This document shows positions 35,789 to 44,913 of a stretch of 64,000 nt of DNA, piece after piece. The notes beneath the pieces were generated by a model that was not told the DNA's origin, searched no databases, and was given only the letters and a program-made list of their open reading frames with translations. Every line of letters starts with the position of its first letter. Within the stretch, counting starts at the first letter, position 1. The DNA is from Halobiforma lacisalsi AJ5 (GTDB lineage Archaea > Halobacteriota > Halobacteria > Halobacteriales > Natrialbaceae): NCBI RefSeq assembly GCF_000226975.2, contig NZ_CP019285.1, positions 3,410,001 to 3,474,000 on the forward strand. Direction: 5' to 3'. The position numbers were made by a program, and so were the translations under genes.

Positions 35789-36137
35789 TCTACTCGCGAC
35801 GCAGTACGCCTACGTCCTGCTGTTCGTCCTGTTCGGAATCGGGATCTACATGGTTATCGCAAACGAGAACCTCGTCAAGAAGCTGATCGGCGTCAGTCTC
35901 TTCCAGTCGGCGATCTTCCTGTTTTTCATCGCCATGGCCTACGTCGAGGGCGGGTCGGCACCGATCGTGCCCGCCGACGGGCCGGTCGCCAGTCCGCTGC
36001 CGCAGGTCATCGTGCTGACCGCCATCGTCGTCGGCATCGCCATGACGGCGGTCGGCCTGGCGCTCGTCATCCGCATCTACTCGGAGTACGGAACGCTCCG
36101 CGAAGACACGCTCAGGGAGGTGCGCGCCGATGAGTAG
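35781..36137 (+). CDS. mrpC: Mrp antiporter subunit C (NuoK-like)
   Basis: 118 residues with three membrane segments. GIGIYMVIANENLVKKLIGVSLFQSAIFLFF and PLPQVIVLTAIVVGIAMTAVGLALVI are the NuoK/MrpC signature with the conserved membrane Glu region. Overlaps mrpB and mrpD by 8 bases each. Confidence 0.93.
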   Translation: MIDLLATQYAYVLLFVLFGIGIYMVIANENLVKKLIGVSLFQSAIFLFFIAMAYVEGGSAPIVPADGPVASPLPQVIVLTAIVVGIAMTAVGLALVIRIYSEYGTLREDTLREVRADE

Positions 36138-37695
36138 CGTCGAACTGCTCCCGGACGTTCTCTCCGGGATCGTCGACCTCGTTCCGGTCCTGCTGATCGT
36201 CACGCCGATCCTCATGGCCGCCGCTCCGGTCGCGCTCGGTCTGCGGTTCGACCGGACCGGCTGGACAGTCGCCGCGATTACCGCCGTCGGACTGGTCGCC
36301 GGCGCCCTCGCGCTCGCGGCCGAGGTCTACACGCGCGGCGCGGTGATCCACAACCTCGGCGGCTATCCGCGGACCTACGGGATCGAACTCGTCGCCGACG
36401 AGTTCTCCACGGCCATCGTCGTCCTCGTCGCGACGATTTCGGCGGGCGTGCTCGCGTACACCCGCCGCGGCGGCCCGCGCGGGAACACCTTCTACAGCGC
36501 CTACCTGCTGTTGACCGGCGGCCTGCTCGGTATCTCGCTGACCGGCGACGTGTTCAACCTGTTCGTCTTCCTCGAGATCTCGAGTCTCGCGACCTACGCC
36601 CTGATCGCCAGCGGGGACGGCCCGGAGTCGGCAGTCGCGGCCCTGAAGTACCTCATCCTGGGGACGATCGGGGCCTCGATCTACCTGACCGGCGTCGCCT
36701 TTCTCTTCATGGCGACAGGGACGCTGAACATGGCCGAACTCGCACTGGCGATCCCCGAAGCAGAAGCGCAGGTGCTGGTTCGGGCCGCGTTCGCGTTCAT
36801 CTTCGTCGGCTTCGCGCTGAAGGTCGCCCAGTGGCCGTTACACACCTGGCAGCCCAGCGCCTACCAGCACGCACCCGACGGCGTGACGCCGCTGGTCGCC
36901 GCGCTCGTATCGACCGCCTCGGCGTACGCGCTCGGGCGCGTGATGTACACCGTGTTCGGTCCCGACTTCCTCACGTCGACACCCTATCTCACAGAGATCG
37001 TCGTCACCGTCGGGACGGTGTCGATCCTGGCCGGCAGCACCCTCGCGGTGATCCAGCGGGACGTCAAGCGGATGCTCGCGTTCTCTTCCGTCTCGCAGTT
37101 CGGGCTGATCGTGGCCGCTTACGGCCTCGTCAACGAGACCGCCTTCGTCGGTGCGACCATCCACCTCGTCGGCCACGGGCTGATGAAGGCCGGCCTGTTC
37201 GCCGCGGTCGGCCTCGTCTCGGTCAGTTATGGCGCCCGGACCGTCGACGAGTACGCGGGCCTGGCGAACAACCGACCCGTCGCCGCCGGGGGGACGGCCG
37301 CCCTGCTGATCGCGCTCGTCGGCGTCCCGCCAGCGGTCGGCTTCGTCGGCAAGTGGTACATCGGCCTCGGGGCCGTCCGGGCCGAACAGTGGCCCGTCGC
37401 AGCCGTCATCTTCCTCAGCACGATGTTGACGCTTGCCTACACCGCCAGACTGATCGAGAAGATGTACTTCACGCCGGCGAGTCCGCTCGAGGCGGCCCAC
37501 CCCTCCGAGCCCGTCGCGGCGGACGGCGGGGACGGCGACGGCTCCTCGCCGCTCGACAGGGGTGTGCCGGGCGCGGTCTCCGTCGGGATGGTCGCGCTGG
37601 TCGTCGTCGCCGCGGTCGGCGCGATCGCGCTCGGCTTCGCCGGCGGCGCGTTCTTCGAACTGCTGGATCCGTTCGTCTCGGAGGTGTTTAACTGA
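36130..37695 (+). CDS. mrpD: Mrp antiporter subunit D (NuoN/M-like)
   Basis: 521 residues, about 14 membrane segments. LEISSLATYALIASG, KYLILGTIGASIYLTG, KVAQWPLHTWQPSAYQHAPDGVTPLVAAL and LIVAAYGL contain the channel Lys, Glu and His of the NuoL/M/N family. It is the smallest of three large subunits. TGATG overlap with the next gene. Confidence 0.9.
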   Translation: MSSVELLPDVLSGIVDLVPVLLIVTPILMAAAPVALGLRFDRTGWTVAAITAVGLVAGALALAAEVYTRGAVIHNLGGYPRTYGIELVADEFSTAIVVLVATISAGVLAYTRRGGPRGNTFYSAYLLLTGGLLGISLTGDVFNLFVFLEISSLATYALIASGDGPESAVAALKYLILGTIGASIYLTGVAFLFMATGTLNMAELALAIPEAEAQVLVRAAFAFIFVGFALKVAQWPLHTWQPSAYQHAPDGVTPLVAALVSTASAYALGRVMYTVFGPDFLTSTPYLTEIVVTVGTVSILAGSTLAVIQRDVKRMLAFSSVSQFGLIVAAYGLVNETAFVGATIHLVGHGLMKAGLFAAVGLVSVSYGARTVDEYAGLANNRPVAAGGTAALLIALVGVPPAVGFVGKWYIGLGAVRAEQWPVAAVIFLSTMLTLAYTARLIEKMYFTPASPLEAAHPSEPVAADGGDGDGSSPLDRGVPGAVSVGMVALVVVAAVGAIALGFAGGAFFELLDPFVSEVFN

Positions 37696-39608
37696 TGGTG
37701 ACCGTCGAAAGCGTTCGACCGCTGGCCGCCGTCCTGGTGTCGGCGATCGCGGTCGTTCTGATCGTCGCGTCGTATCGTCGGCCGAACGTGCGCGAGGGGT
37801 GGTCCGTGCTGGCCGCCGTCTCGAAGTTCGCAATCGTCGCCAGCATGCTCCCCGGCGTCCTGTCGGGGACCGTCTACGAGTGGAGCCTCGCGGACTCGCT
37901 GGGCGTGGAGTTCCTCGCCGGCGTCGACTTCGCGCTGCGGGCCGATCCGCTCGGCATGCTGTTTGCCATGCTCGCCAGTTTCCTCTGGATCTTCACGTCG
38001 TTCTACGCCGCGGGCTACATGCGGGGACTGGACGAACACTCCCAGACCCGCTTCTTCGCGGCGTTCGCGGCCAGCCTCTCGACCGCTGTGGGGATCGCCT
38101 TCGCGGCGAACCTGGTGACGATCTTCGTCTTCTACGAACTGCTGTCGCTCGTGACCTATCCACTGGTCGCACACAACGAGGACCACGAGGCCCGCGTCGC
38201 CGGCCGCAAGTACCTCACGTACACGTTCTTCGGCGGCGGGGTCTTCCTGCTCGCCGGGACCGTCATGGTCTACTGGCTCACGAGCACCGTCGGGACGGCG
38301 ACGACGGCCTTCGAGGCCGGCGGGATGGAACTGCTGGCCGAGGCAGCGGCCGCCGAACCCGGCTACGCCCAGGCTGCGTTCTTCCTGCTGATCGCCGGCT
38401 TCGGCGTCAAGGCCGCGGTCATGCCCTTGCACTCCTGGCTGGCGGACGCGATGGTCGCGCCGACGCCCGTTTCCGGGCTGCTCCACGCCGTCGCGGTCGT
38501 CAAGTCCGGCGCGTTCGGCGTCGCACGGGTCATCCTCGAGGTCTACGGTCCAGGGCTCATCCACGACCTACCGCTCTCCGTGCCGGGGATCGGTGAAGTC
38601 GGGCTGAACGTCCCGGTCGCGATCGTCGCGGCGTTTACGCTGACCGCCGCGAGCATTATCGCGATGCGCAAGGACCACCTCAAGCGGCGACTCGCGTTCT
38701 CGACGACGGCCCAGTTGTCCTACATCGTGCTCGGGCTCTCGATGTTGCATCCCTACGCCGTCGTCGGCGCGCTCTTTCACATCCCCGCCCACGCGTTCGC
38801 GAAGCTCACCCTGTTCTTCTGTGCGGGGGCGATCCACGTCGAGACCCACACCGACTACGTCAGCGAGATGGCCGGCATCGGCAAGCGAATGCCGCTGACG
38901 ATGTCGGCGTTCGCGATCGGCGCGGCGGGGATGGCCGGCATGCCCCTGATCGCCGGCTTCGTCAGCAAGTTCTACATGCTGCTCGGTGCCGGCTACGTCG
39001 GCGGCGAGTACTGGCTGTTCGCGGGCACGTTGCTCCTCTCGGGCGTGCTCAACATCGCGTACCTCTGGCCGGTGGTCTACACGGCCTTCTTCGAGAGCGA
39101 GGACCACCACGACGCGAAACCCGTCCTCGAGTTCTCGCGGGGCGGCGTCTTCGAGTCGTACTTCGCCGAGGACCGCGTGGCGACCGACGGCGGCGGGGCC
39201 GAAGATGCGGCGGAAGCGACCGAAACCGAAGCCGGAACCGAGACGGAAGACGACTACGAGTACGCCGTCGACGAGTACCCGAGCGACCACACCGTCCCCG
39301 GGGAGACCGACAGCGGGGGTGAACGCGTCGGTACCGTCGACCACCACGGCGACCACGAGGACCACCTCACCGGCGGTCCGCCGGCCGAGGGGTGGGAACG
39401 GCGCTCCCCGTTCGCGGAGAGCACCTGGCTCATGATCGCGCCGATCGCGGTCATCGCGACCGGCGCGGTCGTCCTCGGAATCGTCCCCGACACCGCCGTC
39501 TTCCTCGAGGTGGCGACGACCATCGTCGAGGGGGTCTTCGACGTCGAATCGTTCGGTGAGTTACAGGGCCTGTCGCTTTCCGAAGCACTGGAGGTGATCG
39601 CCGAATGA
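37695..39608 (+). CDS. Second large proton-channel subunit (NuoL/MrpA-N-like)
   Basis: 637 residues. FYAAGYMRG, FYELLSLVTYPLVAHNED, KAAVMPLHSWLADAMVAPTPVSGLLHAVAVVKSG and KLTLFFCAGAIH are NuoL/MrpA signatures with the channel Glu, Lys and His. An extended hydrophilic acidic loop of about 75 residues (residues 480-560) separates the last membrane helices. This domain is MrpA-like rather than MrpD-like by motif order, but I did not align it. Confidence 0.85.
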   Translation: MVTVESVRPLAAVLVSAIAVVLIVASYRRPNVREGWSVLAAVSKFAIVASMLPGVLSGTVYEWSLADSLGVEFLAGVDFALRADPLGMLFAMLASFLWIFTSFYAAGYMRGLDEHSQTRFFAAFAASLSTAVGIAFAANLVTIFVFYELLSLVTYPLVAHNEDHEARVAGRKYLTYTFFGGGVFLLAGTVMVYWLTSTVGTATTAFEAGGMELLAEAAAAEPGYAQAAFFLLIAGFGVKAAVMPLHSWLADAMVAPTPVSGLLHAVAVVKSGAFGVARVILEVYGPGLIHDLPLSVPGIGEVGLNVPVAIVAAFTLTAASIIAMRKDHLKRRLAFSTTAQLSYIVLGLSMLHPYAVVGALFHIPAHAFAKLTLFFCAGAIHVETHTDYVSEMAGIGKRMPLTMSAFAIGAAGMAGMPLIAGFVSKFYMLLGAGYVGGEYWLFAGTLLLSGVLNIAYLWPVVYTAFFESEDHHDAKPVLEFSRGGVFESYFAEDRVATDGGGAEDAAEATETEAGTETEDDYEYAVDEYPSDHTVPGETDSGGERVGTVDHHGDHEDHLTGGPPAEGWERRSPFAESTWLMIAPIAVIATGAVVLGIVPDTAVFLEVATTIVEGVFDVESFGELQGLSLSEALEVIAE

Positions 39609-41446
39609 TCGGCACCGAACTCGAACTCCTCTCCGTCGCGTACCCGCCCCTTCTGGTGTTCGCGGCGGCGCTGCTCGTGCTCGTCCTGCCGCGGATCGCC
39701 GGCTACGCCGTCGGCGCGCTCAGCCTCGCGGCCGTCCTGGCGATCTCGCTGACCGCCCCGGAGGGACAGCACCTCGCGGGCACCTTCCTCGGCCACTTCG
39801 AGGTCGTCCCCTACTACGTCGACGACTTCTCCCGGCTCGTCGGGATCGGCCTCGGGTTCCTCGGGGTCTGTTCGGTTATCTACGCCTACTCGAGCGAGGC
39901 CAGCCGGGAGCTGACGGCCATCGCGCTCGCCTACGTCTCATCGTCGCTCGGGGCGGCCTTCGCCGGCGACTGGCTCGTCCTGGTGTTCATGTGGGAGCTG
40001 ATGGCCCTGACGAGTACGCTCGTCGTCTGGCACTACGGCGGCGAGGCCGTCCGGGCCGGCTTCCGGTACGCGCTGTTCCACGGCACCGGGGGCGTGATCG
40101 TCCTTCTCGCGGTCGCCGCTCACTACGTGGAAGCCGGCACGTTCGTCTACGACGGCTCCGGGATTGCAGCCGGCTTCCCGGCGCTGCTCGCCGTGATCGG
40201 AATGGGCGTCAACGTCGGTTTCGTCGGCCTACACGTCTGGCTACCCGACACGTACCCACGGCCCCACATCGCTGCGTCGGTGTTCCTCTCGGTGTTCACG
40301 ACGAAGACGAGCGCGTTCGTCCTCTACCGGGCGTTCCCGGTCGGCGCCGAAAGCGATCTGACGATCTACGTCGCGTACATGGGCGGCGTGATGTCCGTCT
40401 ACGGGGCGACCTTCGCGCTCCTCCAGCACGACATGCGGGCGCTGCTGTCGTACCACATCCAGGCCCAGATCGGCTACATCGTCGCGGGGATCGGGATCGG
40501 CTCGCATCTCGCAACCGCCGGCGCGATGAGTCACCTGTTCAACAACATCCTGTTCAAGAGCCTCCTGTTCATGGCCGTCGGCGTCGTCATCTATCGCACC
40601 GGCGAAGAGGACCTGTACAAGCTCGGCGGCCTCTGGCGGGAAATGCCGCTGACTGCGGTCGGGTTCGGCCTCGGTGCCCTGTCGATCACCGCCATCCCCG
40701 GCTTCAACGGCTACGTCAGCAAGGGGATGATTTTCGACGCGGCCGATCCGGGCTACTACGGCCAACCCGAGTACCAGGCGCTGTACTATCTCCTGTGGCT
40801 CGGCGCGATCGGGACCCTGCTCTCGTTCATCAAACTCGGCTACTACGTCTTCTTCCACGGTGAGAGTGACATCTCGGTGCCCGACGCCAAACCCGGGCAG
40901 ACGGTCGCGATGTTTGGCCTCGGTGGCGCCTGTCTCCTCTTCGGCGTCTGGTGGCAGGGGCTTGCCGACCTCGCGCCGCTGATCGAGGAGGGTACCCACG
41001 CCTTCGAGTACTACGGCGGCGAGAGTCACCTGCACCCCTACAGTGCGAGCCACCTCGAGACGGCGGGGATCCTGACGGGCGTCGCGGCCGTCACCTTCGT
41101 CGTCGTCCGCAAACCGCTCTCGAAACTCGACCTCTCCGATCCGGCCCGGGTCGTCTTCCCGGCGGGGTACTACCTCGGGCGCTGGTCGATGCTCGCGGTG
41201 ACCGAGACGTACGCGGCGGTCGACGCCGCCGTCGTCGGGTTCGTCACGCGGTGTTACTGGATCGGGAACAACCCGGTACTGGCCGTCGAGGAGGCCGCAC
41301 GCCGGATCCCGATGGTCGACGTCGACGAGCGCCGGCCGGCCGACGGCGGACAGCCATCGACGATCCACCTCCGGACGACGATCGGGACGACGGTGCTCCT
41401 GCTAACGATCGTGTTGACGGTGGTCCTGTGGCTGCTCGTTAGCTGA
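39605..41446 (+). CDS. Third large proton-channel subunit (NuoL/M-like)
   Basis: 613 residues. FMWELMALTSTLVVWHYGG, YALFHGTGGVIVLLAV and VGLHVWLPDTYPRPHIAASVFLSVFTTKTSAFVLYR are channel-subunit motifs. Two terminal hydrophobic segments lie at about 485 and 590. It is less typical than the other two: PRPHIAAS replaces the common APTPVSA. Such three-subunit forms recall Mbh/Mbx-type antiporter modules, but there is no hydrogenase here. Last gene of the operon. Confidence 0.85.
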   Translation: MIGTELELLSVAYPPLLVFAAALLVLVLPRIAGYAVGALSLAAVLAISLTAPEGQHLAGTFLGHFEVVPYYVDDFSRLVGIGLGFLGVCSVIYAYSSEASRELTAIALAYVSSSLGAAFAGDWLVLVFMWELMALTSTLVVWHYGGEAVRAGFRYALFHGTGGVIVLLAVAAHYVEAGTFVYDGSGIAAGFPALLAVIGMGVNVGFVGLHVWLPDTYPRPHIAASVFLSVFTTKTSAFVLYRAFPVGAESDLTIYVAYMGGVMSVYGATFALLQHDMRALLSYHIQAQIGYIVAGIGIGSHLATAGAMSHLFNNILFKSLLFMAVGVVIYRTGEEDLYKLGGLWREMPLTAVGFGLGALSITAIPGFNGYVSKGMIFDAADPGYYGQPEYQALYYLLWLGAIGTLLSFIKLGYYVFFHGESDISVPDAKPGQTVAMFGLGGACLLFGVWWQGLADLAPLIEEGTHAFEYYGGESHLHPYSASHLETAGILTGVAAVTFVVVRKPLSKLDLSDPARVVFPAGYYLGRWSMLAVTETYAAVDAAVVGFVTRCYWIGNNPVLAVEEAARRIPMVDVDERRPADGGQPSTIHLRTTIGTTVLLLTIVLTVVLWLLVS

Positions 41447-41580
41447 GCGGCCCTGGCAGTCGGTACCGGTTTTCGACTCGAGTCACGGGGCGTCCCGAAC
41501 GGACGTTCGATGCTCGAGGAGAACAGAGAACACACCGGGCCCCGAGGAGAAGCGGGGATCCGGGGAGACGACCTCCCGAC

Positions 41581-42777
41581 TCACTCCGCGTCCGTCGACT
41601 CCGCGACGGACGACGGCCGCCGCTCTGGAACGGCGATCGCTCGTTCCTCGCTCGAGGTCCGAAGCGCGGGCTTCGACCGCGTCGCCTCGCGCCGGTCGCG
41701 CGTGCCGCCGTGCTCCCCTTCGGCCGCCGTTCTGCCGTCCGCGTCGTTGCCGGTGTTGCCGCTGACACCTCGCGGCGTCAGGTAATCGCCGTCGACCTCG
41801 ATCCCCGCGTCCGCACAGAGGCGTTTGAGCACCGACCGGGCTCCCTCGGTCGTGATCGCGGGCGGCGCGATGGCGCGTTCGCGTGCCACCTCGGTCGCCG
41901 TCCGGTCCTCGAGAATCGCCGCTATCTCGTCGTCGTCGTGCCCGCGCTCCCGGAGCCGTTCGCGTACCCGACGAGCGATCGAGGGGGCGTGACGCGTCGG
42001 AAACAGCGGCCAGTCGTTCGACGGCGGGTCGAGGACGACGCCGTACCGGCGCAGCGGCGTCCGGGCCGGGGCGAGCAGCGTGACGTCCTCCTGTCGCTGG
42101 GACTTGCCGAGCACGCGGATCGTCCCGTCGTAGAAGTCGACGTCGTCCCACGTCGCGCCCGCCCGGCGGTCGTCTTCGGGGACGCGGAACAGCTCCGATC
42201 CCCGGACCGCGGAGTGTGCGAGCAGGGCGACCATCGCGTACTCGCGAAGGCAGGTCCGTCGCTCGTCGGGATTCTCCCGGTCGGCCTCGAGTGCGCGCTC
42301 GCGGACGTAGCGCTCGAGGCGTCGCCGGGAGTCGGCGCTCCAGCGGTCGTCGTCGGCAGAGGCGCTCGAGGCGTCGGGGAGCGCCGCTTCGGCGTCCCTG
42401 TCGGTCGCCGGGTTCTCCGGGACGATTCCCCCGCGAACGCACCACGAGAGGAACGCCCGGACGACGGCGTAGTAGGTGTGGGCAGTCGAGGCCGTGTACG
42501 TCCCACCGTCGGCTCGCTCCCGGAGTTCGCGGGCGTACGAGCGCATGTGATCGGCCTCGAGCGCTCGGATCGCGACTACGTCGTGTTCCCGCTCGAGCCA
42601 GTCGGCGAACCGGTGCAGGATCGATCCGGCCTTGGCCGCGTACGCACCGGCCCCGGAGCCGTCGGGGTCGCCGACCGACTTGCGCTGGAGGTAGGCGTCG
42701 ACCGCGTCGGCGACGGCGACGCGGTCGCGGTCGCAGTCCTCCGCGGCGCCCGAGTCCGAGGGCAGGGCGTCGGTCAC
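41581..42777 (-). CDS. Tyrosine recombinase/integrase lacking visible C-terminal catalytic motifs
   Basis: 398 residues from a GTG start. The N-terminal SAM-like core-binding domain (about 22-125: ILHRFADWLERE, AFLSWCVRGGIVPENPA) and the first catalytic part are intact, with R192 in HSAVRGSEL and K225 in LGKSQRQE. The C-terminal part stops resembling the family after DGDYLTPRG (about residue 345): the HxxR motif is PRGVSG and there is no Tyr after Y340. The remaining 55 residues are Arg/Ser/Glu-rich. It may be an inactivated integrase, perhaps with a frameshift. No att site or tRNA is visible. Confidence 0.65.
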   Translation of the reverse strand: MTDALPSDSGAAEDCDRDRVAVADAVDAYLQRKSVGDPDGSGAGAYAAKAGSILHRFADWLEREHDVVAIRALEADHMRSYARELRERADGGTYTASTAHTYYAVVRAFLSWCVRGGIVPENPATDRDAEAALPDASSASADDDRWSADSRRRLERYVRERALEADRENPDERRTCLREYAMVALLAHSAVRGSELFRVPEDDRRAGATWDDVDFYDGTIRVLGKSQRQEDVTLLAPARTPLRRYGVVLDPPSNDWPLFPTRHAPSIARRVRERLRERGHDDDEIAAILEDRTATEVARERAIAPPAITTEGARSVLKRLCADAGIEVDGDYLTPRGVSGNTGNDADGRTAAEGEHGGTRDRREATRSKPALRTSSEERAIAVPERRPSSVAESTDAE

Positions 42778-42972
42778 GCCGGGATCACCCCCGGGTTGTC
42801 GCTCGAGTCCGACGTTGCTGGAGCCCCTGTCCGGGGTCGAACACCGGAGTCGACGCGACGGATCATCGTACAGTTCTTACTCGGTCACTGCCGTAAATCT
42901 GTGTTTCGCCCTCGCCTTTTCCGTGGCCGTCGTCCACGTCCACCCCTCGATCCCGCCGACCTCTCCCGACGC

Positions 42973-44589
42973 TTACTCGAGGTAGCCCAGGTCCGCCAGC
43001 CGATCCTCGACCGCGTCGTCGGCCGTCGCGACCGAGCGGTCGTCGTCGAGCCGGGGGTAACTGCGGTAGCCCGACGGGTCGACGCAGGGCAGCGGCGTGC
43101 CGTCCATCCGGTCGTCGATCGGCACGTCGAGCGTCGCCAGCACGGTCGGCGCGACGTCGAACAGGTGGGCGTCCCCGATCCCGGCCGCCTCGTCTACGTC
43201 CGCACCCCTCGCGGCGACGATCCCCTCGAGTTTGTGGTTCCAGGGCTCGGCGGGCGGACCGAACCAGTCGCCGCGCAGCGTCGCCGAGAGGAAGTGATCG
43301 AACTCGGCGGGAACGGCCACGACGTCGACGGCATCGTCCGTCTCGGGGCCGTGGAAGAACTCCTCCCTGGGTGCGACCGTCTCGAACACCCGCTCGCCCT
43401 CGGGGGTCCGCACCGACCGCAAGGCGTCGATGACCCGCGTCCGGACTGCCTCGTACTCCGCGGGCGGGACGACGCCGTCGGGCTCCCGCCCCTCGAGGTT
43501 GATGCGGACGCCGAGTTCGATTCGGGAACGAACGTACGCGCGCGAGGATTCGAAGTCGACCTGGGTCGCGCCGGCATTGACGAGCCCGGTCGGCGCGTAG
43601 CTCGCCACCACCTCCCCGAGCCCGAACCGGCGGAGAACGGCCCCGATGCGCTGGCTCGTCAGTCCCAGCCGGGCGGCCGACGCCATGGCGCGCTCGCCGA
43701 GCCCGGGATCTCGGTCGGTTCGATCCTCGCCCTGCTTGAGCGAGTCGTCGCGAACGGTCGCCCAGGTGGGCATCCCCGAGCCGCCGCGCTCGGTCTCGAC
43801 GAGCCCCTCGTCGCGGAGGAACTCGTTGATACGGAACTCCTGGCCGTCGTAGGGTCCCATTCCGTGGTCGCTTGTGAGGATCACGTTGTCCGGGTCGTGT
43901 TCCTCGAGGATCGCTTCCACCTGGCGGTCGACCTCCCGGTAGATCTCGCGGATCGCCGCGTCGTTGTCGGGTTCCTTGTGGAAGATCGAGTCCGTGACCT
44001 GGAACTCGAGGAAGCCGAACTCCGGCTCGTACCGGTCGGCGAGGTAGCGAAACGCCTCGCCGCGCATTCGAGCGCAGTCGCTGTAGGTTTCGGCGCGGTC
44101 GCCGTCCTCGTCGGGGTAGACGCGGTACTCGCCGATCCCCTCGCGAACGTCGTCGAGCAACCCCTCGGGGTGACAGCCCGGGTCTTCCGGCGCGGTGTAC
44201 CCCGGGATCAGCGCCCCGTCGAACTCGCGGGGTGGATGCGTGACGGGGACGTTGACGACGACGCTCGTGAGTCCACGATCGGAGAGCAGTTCCCACAGCG
44301 CCCGTTCGCGGACGTCGGTCGCGTTGACTACGTCCCAGTCGTAGCCATCGAAGGAGAGGAAGCCGTAGACGCCGTGTTTTCCGGGGTTTTTCCCGGTGTA
44401 CAGCGACGGCCAGGCGCTGGCCGTCCACGGCGGGATCTGTGACTCGAGCGGGCCGCTCGCTACGTCGGGATCGTCGATCAGCGACTCGAGGGTCGGCACC
44501 TCGCCGTCGGCGACGAGCGGCTCGAGCACCCGTTCGCAGGCCGCGTCGATACCGACCAGCAGCGTCCGGAGCGAGGATCGGTCGTCCAT
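42973..44589 (-). CDS. Alkaline phosphatase superfamily phosphodiesterase, paralogue 2
   Basis: 538 residues. LLVGIDAACERV (Asp), QIPPWTASAWPSLYTGKNPGKHG (nucleophile Thr), TDSIFHKEPDND (Asp, His), LTSDHGMGPYDG (Asp-His) and WNHKLEG (His) form the metal centre. It is closer to the enzyme at 49725 than to paralogue 1 (PPWT.SAWPS.YTG...HGVYGF in both). It ends in RLADLGYLE. No signal peptide. The substrate is unknown. ATG 44589 lies 25 bases after ATAACCAAG, which fixes the start. Confidence 0.87.
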   Translation of the reverse strand: MDDRSSLRTLLVGIDAACERVLEPLVADGEVPTLESLIDDPDVASGPLESQIPPWTASAWPSLYTGKNPGKHGVYGFLSFDGYDWDVVNATDVRERALWELLSDRGLTSVVVNVPVTHPPREFDGALIPGYTAPEDPGCHPEGLLDDVREGIGEYRVYPDEDGDRAETYSDCARMRGEAFRYLADRYEPEFGFLEFQVTDSIFHKEPDNDAAIREIYREVDRQVEAILEEHDPDNVILTSDHGMGPYDGQEFRINEFLRDEGLVETERGGSGMPTWATVRDDSLKQGEDRTDRDPGLGERAMASAARLGLTSQRIGAVLRRFGLGEVVASYAPTGLVNAGATQVDFESSRAYVRSRIELGVRINLEGREPDGVVPPAEYEAVRTRVIDALRSVRTPEGERVFETVAPREEFFHGPETDDAVDVVAVPAEFDHFLSATLRGDWFGPPAEPWNHKLEGIVAARGADVDEAAGIGDAHLFDVAPTVLATLDVPIDDRMDGTPLPCVDPSGYRSYPRLDDDRSVATADDAVEDRLADLGYLE

Positions 44590-44614
44590 CGAGGGAACGT
44601 CCGCGAGGATCCGC

Positions 44615-44623
44615 CTTGGTTAT
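44615..44623 (-). promoter_or_regulatory. ATAACCAAG element, 25 bases before ATG 44589
   Basis: Minus-strand ATAACCAAG at the standard 25-base spacing. The rest of the spacer 44624-44913 shows nothing I can support. Confidence 0.55.
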
Positions 44624-44913
44624 GGATGCGGTTACGCGCCGAATCCGTCGCTTTCGGCGGTTCGTCGGCGCTCGCGGGGCCCCTTTCGATCGGTTCCCGG
44701 CTCCGATACCGTGGTCGCGATCGGCCCCGTCGTTCGGGCGAGGAGAACCGACGGCTCGATGATCGACTCGATACCATGACGATCACTCGAAACGAATCGC
44801 TCGAGCGTCGACCATTCGTCGACCAGCTATCGATCAGCCGCCAACCAGCCGTCGGTCAGCCACCGACCAGCCATCGACCGATCGAACGAGAGTCCGTGAA
44901 AACGACCCAGCCG

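Noticed and set aside
37437-41368. Long minus-strand frames opposite the Mrp operon
   Set aside because: They lie opposite well-recognised Mrp subunits and have no domain; GC-rich haloarchaeal genes routinely leave such antisense frames open.
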